Assembly: GCA_001549895.1 (NCBI GenBank)
Contig: AP014719.1
Span: 1,116,001 to 1,180,000 of the forward strand
Length of the DNA: 64,000 nt
Direction of reading: 5' to 3'
Source of the DNA: Arthrobacter sp. Hiyo8
GTDB lineage: Bacteria > Actinomycetota > Actinomycetes > Actinomycetales > Micrococcaceae
Positions 28,862-39,775 of the stretch are shown here, piece after piece. Below the pieces are notes generated by a model. The model saw only the letters and a program-made list of their open reading frames with translations. It did no database searches and was not told the origin of the DNA. The first letter of the stretch is position 1; each line of letters starts with the position of its first letter. A program made the translations under genes and the position numbers.

Positions 28862-30360
28862 ACAAGCCCAAGCACTCTGCAGGCCGCGGAAACAATCGGG
28901 CGGTCCGCAGTCGCGTGACGTGGACGCTCCTTGCGGTGCTGTTCATCTCCTGGGGCGGCCCGGCAGCCAACGCCTTTTGGCAGTCGCTGAGCAGCAGCAA
29001 CTTCGGGGCGGCAAAAGCCGACAGCATGCCGCAAGGCGGCACTCCCTCTGCGTCCCTGAGCGGCACGAATGTCACCGTCAGCTGGGCGGCTGTTTCCACA
29101 CCGGCCGGACATGCAGTGACGGGTTACACCGTCGCCCGCTACACCTCTGCGAGCGGTGGTACCGCGGTGGCCGCAGGAGGCGGCTGCGCGGGCACGGTGA
29201 CCACCCTTAGTTGCATTGAACAAGGCGTGCCAGGCGGCTCCTGGTACTACACAGTCACGCCTGTCATCTCCTTGTGGGCCGGCGCTGAAAGCGCACGCAG
29301 TTCTGCAGTCAATACTGATTCGACGCCCCCCACTATTAGCGTGACCTCGGTTTCCCCGACGCCGAACACGGCAGGCTTCAACCGCACGGGCACGGTCACG
29401 GTCAACCTCGCCGCCGTGGACAATACCGGCGGTTCGGGCGTTGCGAACATCAAGTACGCGGTCGACGGCGGCAGCACAGCGACGGTCAACGCCGCCACGG
29501 CGGCCGTAAGCGTCAGCGGCGACGGCAACCACTCGGTGTCCTACTTCGCCACTGACGTCGCCGGGAACGCCAGCACCCTGCAGACCCAAACGGTCAAGAT
29601 CGATACCACTGCCCCGGTGGTGGGAGTTGCCTCAATCTCGCCAACGCCAAACTCCTTGGGCTACAACAGGACCAGCACGGTGACGGTTAACCTCAGCGCG
29701 ACAGACGCCGGCGGTTCGGGCGTCGCGTCGATTACCTACCATGTGGACGCCCTTCCCCCGGTCACCGTCAACGCGGCCACAGCCGCGGTGGTTGTCAGCG
29801 GCGGTGACGGCACTCATACGGTGTTCTACTCCGCCACTGATATCGCAGGGAACACCAGCAATTCCCAAACTCAAACGGTCAAGATCGACACTACGGCCCC
29901 GGCTGTCAGCTCGGTCACCATGGCCAACGGTGGGACAGGAAAGACAGCCGATTTAGGAGATACGCTCACCATCGTCTTCTCGACCGACATGGACGCACAC
30001 ACCCTGTGCAGTGGTTGGGATTCGACGTCCGCCACCCTGACTGCCACCGGCACCGCCAGTATCAGCGCAGGCAACGTATTGACGTTCGTTGGCTCCACCT
30101 GCCCTGCGCCAGCATTTGGCAGCGTCTCACTTGGTGCCGCCTACAACACAGGCACCTCGGCTCGAACCTTCTCGGCAAGCATGACCTGGACCCAGTCCTC
30201 GGGAACCCTCGTCATCACCTTCACCTCCAACGGCTCGGGTGGTACCGCGGGCACTAGCCTCTCACCGGCTTCTCCGGTCTACACTCCGGCAGCGGGCGCC
30301 GCGGACAAGGCTGGCAACCCTGTCGGAACCATCACTACCGGTGGCCAATCGAAGTTCTGA
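28858..30360 (+). CDS. Secreted multi-domain Ig/FN3-like surface protein with SipW-type signal
   Basis: About 500 residues from ATG 28858, overlapping the previous stop. The signal region ends PAANAFWQSLSS (A-x-A-F-W). An FN3-like domain follows (ASLSGTNVTVSWAAVSTPAG), then two tandem repeats of about 90 residues beginning SVSPTPNTAGFNRTGTVTVN and SISPTPNSLGYNRTSTVTVN, each ending with a variant of TQTVKIDTTAP. The C-terminal Ig-like domain finishes GNPVGTITTGGQSKF. No membrane anchor or LPXTG. It looks like an extracellular adhesin or matrix protein and is the last gene of the four-gene operon. Confidence 0.78.
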   Translation: MNKPKHSAGRGNNRAVRSRVTWTLLAVLFISWGGPAANAFWQSLSSSNFGAAKADSMPQGGTPSASLSGTNVTVSWAAVSTPAGHAVTGYTVARYTSASGGTAVAAGGGCAGTVTTLSCIEQGVPGGSWYYTVTPVISLWAGAESARSSAVNTDSTPPTISVTSVSPTPNTAGFNRTGTVTVNLAAVDNTGGSGVANIKYAVDGGSTATVNAATAAVSVSGDGNHSVSYFATDVAGNASTLQTQTVKIDTTAPVVGVASISPTPNSLGYNRTSTVTVNLSATDAGGSGVASITYHVDALPPVTVNAATAAVVVSGGDGTHTVFYSATDIAGNTSNSQTQTVKIDTTAPAVSSVTMANGGTGKTADLGDTLTIVFSTDMDAHTLCSGWDSTSATLTATGTASISAGNVLTFVGSTCPAPAFGSVSLGAAYNTGTSARTFSASMTWTQSSGTLVITFTSNGSGGTAGTSLSPASPVYTPAAGAADKAGNPVGTITTGGQSKF

Positions 30361-30369
30361 AATCCACCC

Positions 30370-31171
30370 TCATCCACCCAGCCCCATCATGAGTGCCAGG
30401 AGTGCCGGCCACTGGTTTCGGAGCAGTGCCCATGCCGCCAGGCCAAGCCCAACCATGGCGTAACCGCTCACGGGAATCAGGACCAGCCATTCCCGCCGCG
30501 AACCGGCTTTACCAAGCAAGGGGATGGAGAACGCGCCGTTGGCCCGCCAAATCCCGCTGACAAGGGGCAGCTTGCGCCAGAACTTAGGCGGTTTGATGAC
30601 GATGGGCCACAACAGCGGCACTCCCCGGTGGTGATCATGTCGCCCGCAATGTGGACCACGACGCCGGTGAGCATGGCCAAGGGCAGCCAGCTCCACTGAT
30701 GCGGAGCGAACCACGTGACCAGCCCGGCCATGGCGAGCGCGAAGATCCAATTGGAGATCCACCCCGAGTTCGGGAACAGCTTCAGTGCTTTTGCGGCCAG
30801 GTTGATCATGAACATGCACAACAGTCCGGCACCCACGGACAAACGGCCTACGGGAGTGTCCAGCTGGAACTGGGCGGCCATGGCGGCGAGCACCACGAAA
30901 GCCGAAGCGCCCAGCAGCGAATGGGTTCCCTGCCGGTGCCCTCCGCTGGCCTTCTCGATCCCGACGGCGATCACGTTGGACAGCGGCGGTAGCGAGTGGG
31001 CGATGGTGCTTGAGCGGTGGTCCCAATCGCACACCAAGGCAGTTCCCGCCGTCGTCATCGCTCCGATGAGGATTCCGGTGGCGTCCAGCGGGTACCAGCC
31101 CAAGGCGTACGGGCCGGTTGAAGCGATAGCTATCCACGCCGCGGCCCGGACGCGGCGTGGTGTCCTCCCAT
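30370..31171 (-). CDS. YdjM-like membrane-bound metal-dependent hydrolase (frameshifted)
   Basis: About 266 residues. The start MGGHHAASG contains the conserved His pair of the LexA-regulated membrane hydrolase (YdjM) family. DWDHRSSTIAHS and GGHRQGTHSLLG supply further Asp/His metal ligands, and HIAGDMITTGGVPLLWP ends the domain. Several membrane helices. Frameshifts near 31143 (GGGGCC) and 30622 (GGGGG). ATG 31171 lies 6 bp after the mfd stop on the same strand, so the two DNA-damage-linked genes are probably co-transcribed. The convergent matrix-like gene ends 9 bp away. Confidence 0.8.
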
Positions 31172-31177
31172 CAAGCT

Positions 31178-34100
31178 TCAGCCCGCAGTCTGGGTGGCCG
31201 GCGAAGCCGCGAAGATAGCTTCGATTACCGTGTTGGCCCACTCCAGGATTTCGGCGTCCTGCAGGTCGCGGCCGCCGATCCTCGCCGTCTTCGGCTTGGG
31301 GAGCAGCACGGCGTCGAGGGCCGGCTTGATCTGCGATCCCGGGTACATGCGGTTGAGCCGCATGACCTTGGATTCAGGCAACTGGGCGGGCGAGAAACGG
31401 ATGAAGTTGCCTTGGAGCGCGACGTCGGACAGCCCGGCTTCGCGGGCACCCACCCTGAAGCGGGCGACGGCGATCAGGTTCTTCGCGGGCAGCGGCGGCT
31501 CTCCGTACCGGTCGACGAGTTCGGCCAATACCTCGTCGATGGCCTCATTGGTGATGGCTGCGGCCAGTTTCCTGTAGGCCTCAAGGCGCAGGCGTTCACC
31601 CGGCACATAATCGTGCGGCAAGTGGGCGTTGACGGGCAGCTCGATCTTCATGTCTGCGGCCTTCTCTTCGGCCTCGCCGCGGTATTCGGCCACGGCTTCG
31701 CCCACCAGGCGGATGTACAGGTCGAAGCCAACCCCTTGGATGTGCCCGGACTGTTCCCCGCCCAGCAGGTTGCCGGCACCGCGGATTTCGAGGTCCTTCA
31801 TGGCCAACTGCATGCCCGCGCCAAGCTCGTTGTGGGCCGCGACGGCCTTGAGTCGTTCGAGCGCCACTTCGCCCAGCGGCTTCTCGGAGGGGTACAGGAA
31901 GTAGGCGTAGGCGCGTTCCCGGCCACGGCCCACGCGGCCACGCAACTGGTGGAGCTGGGAGAGGCCGTACTTGTCCGCGCCGTCCACAATCAGGGTGTTG
32001 GCATTGGAAATATCCAGGCCGGTTTCGATGATGGTGGTGCAGACCAGGACGTCAAAACGCTTCTCCCAGAAATCCACGATGATCTTTTCCAGGCGGCTCT
32101 CGGACATCTGCCCATGCGCCACTTCGACGCGGGCTTCGGGACGAGTTCCCGGATCTGGGCGGCGATGCGCTCAATCGAGGACACCCGGTTGTGGACGAAG
32201 AAGACCTGGCCTTCGCGCATGAGTTCGCGCCGGATCGCCGCGGAGGTCTGCTTGTTGGTGAACGGCCCGACGTACGTCAGCACGGGGTGCCGCTCCTCCG
32301 GTGGCGTGGCCAGCGTGGACGTTTCGCGGATGCCCGTGAGGGACATCTCCAAGGTACGCGGGATGGGAGTGGCGCTCATGGCCAGGACGTCCACGTTGGT
32401 GCGCATCTTCTTGAGCGCTTCCTTGTGCTCCACACCGAAGCGCTGCTCCTCGTCCACGATCACCAGGCCAAGGTCCTTGAACTCGAAGTCCTTGGACAGC
32501 AGGCGGTGCGTGCCAATGACGACGTCCACGGAGCCGTTCCTGACTCCCTCCATGGTTTCCTTGGCTTCCTTCGCGCCTTGGAAGCGGGACAGCGGCTTGA
32601 CGCGCAGAGGGAATCCGGAGAACCGCTCGGTGAATGTCTCATAGTGCTGCTGGGCGAGCAGCGTGGTGGGAACCAGTACCGCGACCTGCTTGCCGTCCTG
32701 CACCGCCTTGAACGCGGCCCTGACCGCGATCTCGGTCTTTCCGTAGCCGACGTCTCCCGAGACCAGGCGATCCATGGGGATCTCGCGTTCCATGTCGGCT
32801 TTGACCTCGTTGATGGTGGTGAGCTGGTCCGGCGTCTCCACATACGGGAAGGCTTCCTCAAGTTCCCGTTGCCACGGCGTGTCCGGCGCGAAGGCATGTC
32901 CGCGCGAGGCCATGCGGGCGGAGTACAGCCTGATGAGCTCGCCCGCGATTTCCTTGACGGCCTTCCGGGCCTTGGACTTGGTGCTCGCCCAGTCCGCCCC
33001 GCCCATCTTGCTCAACGAGGGCGTATCGCCGCCGACATAGCGGGTCACCTGGTCCAGCTGGTCCGTGGGCACGAAAAGCCGGTCGCCGGGGCTCCGCGCT
33101 TGGACGCCGCGTATTCGAGCACGAGGTACTCGCGAAGACCGGCGTCCCCTCCGGAAGAACCGGCAGACGAGCCGACCACCTTGCGCTGGATCAGCTCCAC
33201 GAACTTCCCGATCCCGTGCTGTTCGTGGACCACGAAGTCACCGGCGTGCAGCTGGAGGGGGTCGACGGCGTTGCGCCGTTTTGAGGGCATGCGCCGCATG
33301 TCTTTCGTGGACCCGGCCGACGAGCGGCCCAGGAGGTCCGCTTCCGTGAGCAGCCCCAGCTTGAGGCCGTCCAGCACAAAACCGCGTCCGACGGCGGCAG
33401 TGGTCACCTCGATGATGCCGGCCTGGGGTTCGTGGGCCAGGGAGTCGACGCGGGAACACGGGATATCAGCATCATGGAACAACTCGGCGAGACGCTGGGC
33501 AGGCCCGGGGCCGTCCGTCGCCACCACGATGCGCCATTGGTCCCGCACATGGGAACCGATGAATTCGAGCATTTCCGCGACGTCGCCCTGGTATCCGCGC
33601 GGTTCACGGGCGTGCAGGTTCAGGACGTCGATGTCGAGGACCAGGTCTTCGTCGGTCGCCAACGACGTGATGGACCACCAGGAGACGCCGTGGGCCAGCG
33701 CCGCACTCCGGGTGTCCGTCAAGGATTGGAAACTGGCCGCGTGCAACGCTGAAGCGGCTTGGGAGCCCAGTACCGAGTCGAGATCGAGGGGAGCCGTCCC
33801 GCCGTTGGACGCCGTGGACCAGGCTGCCTCGAGGAATTCCTCGTTGGTAGCCGCGAGGTCATGGGCTCGGGTCCGGACCTTTTCCGGTTCGATGACCACA
33901 CCGATGGAACCGGCCGGCAGCTGGTCCACGAAAGGCACCATGGCGTCCACGAGGACCGGTGCCAAGGACTCCATGCCCTCGACGGCGATGCCGCCGGCGA
34001 TCTTTTCCAACATGTCAGCGGCGGCCGGCATCTCGGCCTTGAGCCTTGCCGCCCGGGACATGACGGACGGCGTGATGAGGATTTCCCGGCACGGCGGGGC

Positions 34101-34890
34101 GTGCAATTCGCTGGGGTGGTGCACGGCCGGACCGGAGAGCGAACGCTGGTCTGCCACCGCAAACCAGCGCATCTGGTCCACTTCGTCGCCGAAGAATTCC
34201 ACCCTGATCGGGTGGTCCTCGGTGGGTGGGAAGACGTCCAAAATACCGCCCCTGACGGCGAATTCACCACGGTGGGTCACCATGTCCACGCGGGAATAGG
34301 CAGCGTCGGCAAGGCGGCGTACCACGTCGCTGAAGGGCATTTCCTGCCCACCCTCAACGTCACCGGGACCAGTTCTCCGAGGCCCGCCACGACCGGCTGG
34401 ACCACGGCGCGAACCGGCGCCACGACCACCCGCAAGGGACCCGCCGTCGAGCTCTCCGGGTGGGCAAGGCGGCGAAGGACCGAGAGCCTGCGGCCCACTG
34501 TGTCCGAGCGCGGGGAGAGCCGTTCGTGCGGCAGGGTTTCCCAACTGGGGAAGGCCGCCACCGAGTCCGCCGGGAGATAGGCAGCCAAGGCCTCGGTGAG
34601 GTCCTCGGCTTCGCGGCCCGTTGCCGTCACGGCCAGCACCACGGCGCTGTCTTCGAGACTCTGGGAGGCGAGGCCATCGGCCATCTCGGCCAGCAGCGCG
34701 GCCCGCAGGCCCGCGGGGCGCTGATCTGGTAGTCGGAACTGCGTTCGGTGAAGGCCCGGGAGGCCTCGGGCCGGACCCGGGCGAAGGTCCGGTCCTCACC
34801 CAGGGCCCGACGCAATCCATCAAGGGATGCGACAGTGCCGGCAGGGCTGATTCCTGAGTTGACCGCTGACGGTTGGCCTTTGGGGCTCAT
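31178..34890 (-). CDS. mfd: Transcription-repair coupling factor Mfd (frameshifted)
   Basis: Superfamily 2 ATPase of about 1,230 residues that removes stalled RNA polymerase and recruits UvrAB. ATG 34890 follows CAGGAGTG. N-terminal UvrB-like region ([55 protein letters not shown]), RNA-polymerase-binding domain ([19 protein letters not shown]), then the translocase motifs [18 protein letters not shown] (Walker A), [15 protein letters not shown] (DEEQ box), [13 protein letters not shown] and [16 protein letters not shown]. Frameshifts near 34718, 34342, 33085 and 32135, one base each. Confidence 0.95.
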
Positions 34891-35034
34891 GGATGGCACT
34901 CCTGGAGTGGGGAAGGCAGCACGAAAACCCGAAATTCTCTCGAATCCCGGGGCGTTCCTAGCCTACCCCGCCCACACCGTAGGATGTTTGGGAGCCGCAA
35001 GAGCTTTCAACCGAGATATTCACGGAGGACCCCC

Positions 35035-35532
35035 ATGGCCCTGAACGCATCCACCATCCTGCCCTACGGCGTCGACCGCGTAGCCGCCACTTTCATCGAC
35101 GAAGACTTCCTGCGCCACACGAGCGAGTATGTCGGCGGCACTTTGGAATCATTCCAGATCGACGGCGACGTCGCCGGCGCCTTCACCACCACCACGGTCC
35201 GCACGTTGCCCACCACGCGCCTCCCGGAGATCGCCCGGAAGTTCGTGGGCGAGAAGCTCACCGTCACCCAGACCGAGAAGTGGGACGCCCCGACGGCCGA
35301 TGGCTCGCGGACCAGCAACATCTCCCTCAAGATCTCAGGCGCCCCGCTGGATGTCACCGCAACGCAGCGCCTGGTGGCCGACGGCGGCAGCACCCGCGTC
35401 GAGCTCGAAGGTGCCGTCACGTCGTCGGTTCCGTTCCTCGGCGGCAAGATCGCCGACGCAGCCGAACCGATGGTCGGCAAGGCCTTGAACATCCAGTCCC
35501 AGCAGGCCCAGGCCTGGCTCGAAAGCCACTAG
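35035..35532 (+). CDS. DUF2505 domain protein
   Basis: 165 residues, intact; ATG 35035 after CGGAGGACC. START/polyketide-cyclase-like fold expected for DUF2505: EYVGGTLESFQIDGDVAGAF, VRTLPTTRLPEIARKFVGEKL, TQTEKWDAP, GKIADAAEPMVGKALNIQ. No signal peptide. Actinobacteria-specific family of unknown ligand. It is divergent from mfd and followed at 1 bp by the SCO4848-type gene, so the two probably form an operon. Confidence 0.8.
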   Translation: MALNASTILPYGVDRVAATFIDEDFLRHTSEYVGGTLESFQIDGDVAGAFTTTTVRTLPTTRLPEIARKFVGEKLTVTQTEKWDAPTADGSRTSNISLKISGAPLDVTATQRLVADGGSTRVELEGAVTSSVPFLGGKIADAAEPMVGKALNIQSQQAQAWLESH

Positions 35533-35533
35533 C

Positions 35534-35755
35534 GTGCAGTTGGCAGCCGGGCTGTCGATCGTGCTGATCGTCGCGGGTGCGTGGTCCCTCATCGTGTGGC
35601 CACAGTTCCTGCGCCGGGTCATGTCGGACCCCCGTGCCCGCGACGCCAACGGGAAGGCCACGAAGTTCCTCACCGTCCACGTCGTGCTGGTCGCCATCTC
35701 CATGGTGCTCGGACTCGCGACGGCGGTCATCGGGATCACGGCGCTGCTCACGTAA
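35534..35755 (+). CDS. SCO4848-type small membrane protein
   Basis: 73 residues from GTG 35534. Two membrane helices (LAAGLSIVLIVAGAWSLIVWPQFL and FLTVHVVLVAISMVLGLATAVIGI) with the intervening conserved SDPRARDANGKAT segment, as in the small membrane family represented by Streptomyces SCO4848. Function unknown. It starts 1 bp after the DUF2505 stop. Confidence 0.78.
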   Translation: MQLAAGLSIVLIVAGAWSLIVWPQFLRRVMSDPRARDANGKATKFLTVHVVLVAISMVLGLATAVIGITALLT

Positions 35756-35767
35756 CGCCCTTCCGGC

Positions 35768-35833
35768 CCCAACTGACTCGCATTTGTTGTGGTTATGACG
35801 CCTCATAACGACATTAACTGCGAGCTAGTTGGG
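35768..35833. repeat. Dispersed palindromic intergenic element, copy 2
   Basis: Left arm CCCAACTGACTCGCATT... and right arm ...AACTGCGAGCTAGTTGGG flank the loop ATGACGCCTCAT. Core and loop match copy 1 at 14521-14584. This copy has several arm mismatches (for example GTTGTGG against GACATTA), so it is partly decayed. Confidence 0.75.
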
Positions 35834-35935
35834 CCTCGGCGGGGTAGGTGACCGTTCCGCTAAAATAGAACACAGGTGCGCCGGGAAGTCTGGTCGGCAA
35901 TAGTTTTGTCCACCCCGCACTCCCCAAGGAGCCAC

Positions 35936-37243
35936 ATGGCGAACCGCCCCCACGACGCTGCCCCCTCAAGGGTATTCAGCAGATCCAGTTTCCCGGAATA
36001 TCAACGGATCCTGGCTATTCTCCGCACTGAAACCGTTGGTGGCGCGCTTTTGCTCGCCGCTACTGTGGCCGCACTCGCCTGGGCAAACTCGCCCCTTGCC
36101 AACGGCTACTTCGCGCTGCGCGAAGTGAAGATCGGCTACGCTCCCTGGCATCTGGAATTGAGCCTGGGCCACTGGGCCTCCGACGGGCTCTTGGCCGTTT
36201 TCTTCTTTATCGCCGGACTGGAACTCAAGCGTGAATTCGTGGCCGGGGAACTGCGGAAGCCGGCAAAAGCGATCGTTCCGGTGGCGGCAGCGGTGGGCGG
36301 CGTGGTTCTTCCCGCGCTCATCTATGTGGTGATCAACCTCGGCTCGGGCGCGGAAACACTCAAGGGCTGGGCCATCCCTACTGCCACTGACATCGCTTTC
36401 GCGTTGGCCGTCCTGGCCGTCATCAACACGCATTTGCCCGCGGCATTGCGGACCTTCCTGCTGACACTGGCAGTGGTGGACGACTTGATTGCCATCGGCA
36501 TCATCGCCTTCTTCTACTCGAGCGGCCTACAGCCCTTCATGCTGCTGGCCGCCGCGGTGCCCTTGGCCCTCTTTACGTTCCTGGTCCAGAAACGCGTCCG
36601 CAGCTGGTACCTGCTGCTCCCCTTGGCCGCAGCCACGTGGGCCTTCATCCATGCCTCGGGCATCCACGCCACCGTGGCCGGGGTCCTGCTTGGTTTCGCG
36701 GTGCCGGTCGTAGCCTCAGGCAAGAACGGCGAACCTGCCGCCGGGCTCGCCGAAAGCTTCGAACACCGCTTGCGTCCCTTCTCCGCCGGCTTTGCGGTGC
36801 CTGTTTTCGCTTTCTTCTCCGCCGGCGTGGCTTTGGGCGGGGCCGAAGGACTGGGAGCGGCCCTGCGCGATCCCGTGGCAGTCGGCATCGTCCTGGCCCT
36901 CGTGGCCGGCAAGACGGCTGGAGTGCTCGGCACCACGTTCCTCATCACCAAGACCACCCGCGCGCGGCTGGATGACGGCCTGGCATGGATCGACGTCGCA
37001 GGGCTGGCCATGCTGGCGGGCGTCGGTTTCACCGTCTCCCTCCTGATCGCCGAGCTGGGCTTCGGTAGCGGTTCTCCGCACGACGACCACGCGAAAGTGG
37101 CCATCCTCGCCGGTTCCCTCGCCGCGGCGGTGCTTGCGGCCGTCGTACTCAAAGCCCGTAACCGGCACTACCGCCACGTGGCGCGGGAGGAGCTAAGGGA
37201 CGACGACGGCGACGGCGTGCCTGACGTTTTTACCCGCGCCTGA
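35936..37243 (+). CDS. nhaA: Na+/H+ antiporter NhaA
   Basis: 435 residues, intact; ATG 35936 after AAGGAGCCAC. It exports Na+ in exchange for H+. Characteristic segments are [44 protein letters not shown], the ion-site helices [14 protein letters not shown] and [16 protein letters not shown] (the essential Asp pair), [19 protein letters not shown] and [18 protein letters not shown]. The hydrophilic, acidic C-terminus ends [14 protein letters not shown]. Single-gene unit; palindromic element copy 2 lies upstream. Confidence 0.94.
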   Translation: MANRPHDAAPSRVFSRSSFPEYQRILAILRTETVGGALLLAATVAALAWANSPLANGYFALREVKIGYAPWHLELSLGHWASDGLLAVFFFIAGLELKREFVAGELRKPAKAIVPVAAAVGGVVLPALIYVVINLGSGAETLKGWAIPTATDIAFALAVLAVINTHLPAALRTFLLTLAVVDDLIAIGIIAFFYSSGLQPFMLLAAAVPLALFTFLVQKRVRSWYLLLPLAAATWAFIHASGIHATVAGVLLGFAVPVVASGKNGEPAAGLAESFEHRLRPFSAGFAVPVFAFFSAGVALGGAEGLGAALRDPVAVGIVLALVAGKTAGVLGTTFLITKTTRARLDDGLAWIDVAGLAMLAGVGFTVSLLIAELGFGSGSPHDDHAKVAILAGSLAAAVLAAVVLKARNRHYRHVAREELRDDDGDGVPDVFTRA

Positions 37244-37278
37244 CGTGCCGGGACCGCATACGAGTAGCCCGCATTTTA

Positions 37279-37500
37279 ATGCGAGTAATGCCCTTTTCAA
37301 TTGGGGTGGTCGGCACGCTGTTTGGGCGCTATCTGCAGGAATACCTTGCTGCTATGGACGCGAATAGTATGGAACGAGTGTGGCATGGGGCCCACAGGAA
37401 AGCCCAAGAGAAGAACTGGTCATTGATCTTTGTTTGGGTAATTCTCGGTCTCATGTCGATTTCGGTGCTCATCGCAGCGGGTACCCAAATGATGCGGTGA
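37279..37500 (+). CDS. Possible small single-helix membrane protein
   Basis: Up to 73 residues; internal starts at MDANSME or MERVWHG are plausible. One clear helix (WSLIFVWVILGLMSISVLIAAG) near the C-terminus, preceded by a basic stretch (GAHRKAQEKN). It is followed within 20 bp by a strong terminator, which supports transcription. Its lower GC content compared with neighbours and its weak start region lower confidence. Confidence 0.45.
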   Translation: MRVMPFSIGVVGTLFGRYLQEYLAAMDANSMERVWHGAHRKAQEKNWSLIFVWVILGLMSISVLIAAGTQMMR

Positions 37501-37517
37501 CTAGGCCAATGGTACAA

Positions 37518-37555
37518 AAAAGCTCGGACCGGTTTTTCGGGTCCGAGCTTTTCTT
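37518..37555 (+). terminator. Rho-independent terminator
   Basis: AAAGCTCGGACC and GGTCCGAGCTTT form the stem with a T-rich loop, followed by TCTTT. Confidence 0.88.
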
Positions 37556-37630
37556 TGCCTCGTGCGGTTTTCCAACCTTTATATAGTCAGCCGTGAAGGC
37601 CGCAGCACAGCTGCGGTGAACCATTCGGCC

Positions 37631-37768
37631 TTACCGCACGAATCCCGCGACGGCGGCAAGAATTGTCGCGGCGACGAGGGCGAGCAACAATCCCACAACC
37701 ACGAATTCCGCCCGGCGGACCCTATGCTGGCTCTGGCGCCATTCGCGCCTGCTCTCCAAAGTAATCAT
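37631..37768 (-). CDS. 45-residue single-helix membrane protein
   Basis: Reading the minus strand from ATG 37768 gives MITLESRREWRQSQ, a basic stretch (HRVRRAEF) and one helix (VVVGLLLALVAATILAAVAG) ending FVR before TAA. The positive-inside layout is that of a small N-in membrane protein. It is not preceded by a strong Shine-Dalgarno sequence. A GGGTACTCG motif lies about 43 bp upstream. No family recognised. Confidence 0.5.
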   Translation of the reverse strand: MITLESRREWRQSQHRVRRAEFVVVGLLLALVAATILAAVAGFVR

Positions 37769-37803
37769 GCTTCGAGGCTAAGTCCGGACCACGGGCCGAA
37801 ATA

Positions 37804-37819
37804 GAGTGGAGGGTACTCG
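37804..37819. promoter_or_regulatory. GGGTACTCG-type motif between sufU and the 45-residue ORF
   Basis: GAGTGGAGGGTACTCG sits in the 68 bp between the sufU stop and the small ORF start. Its 3' half GGGTACTCG is identical to the site at 58132-58140 in the LuxR intergenic region. Confidence 0.35.
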
Positions 37820-37836
37820 ACCTCGGCCCACCCGCA

Positions 37837-39674
<1,838 letters not shown>

Positions 39675-39775
39675 AACCGGTGCTCCTTGTCAGGACTACG
39701 TGGCAATCGCCAGCGGCGGACCGCCAGGACTGGCGGCGTCACCTTGTAATTGTCCCACCAATAGGAGCGTTGGCC

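Noticed and set aside
32191..34299. A 702-residue open frame on the plus strand within mfd
   Set aside because: Antisense shadow of mfd; the minus strand has all helicase motifs, and the plus-strand translation shows no recognisable domain.
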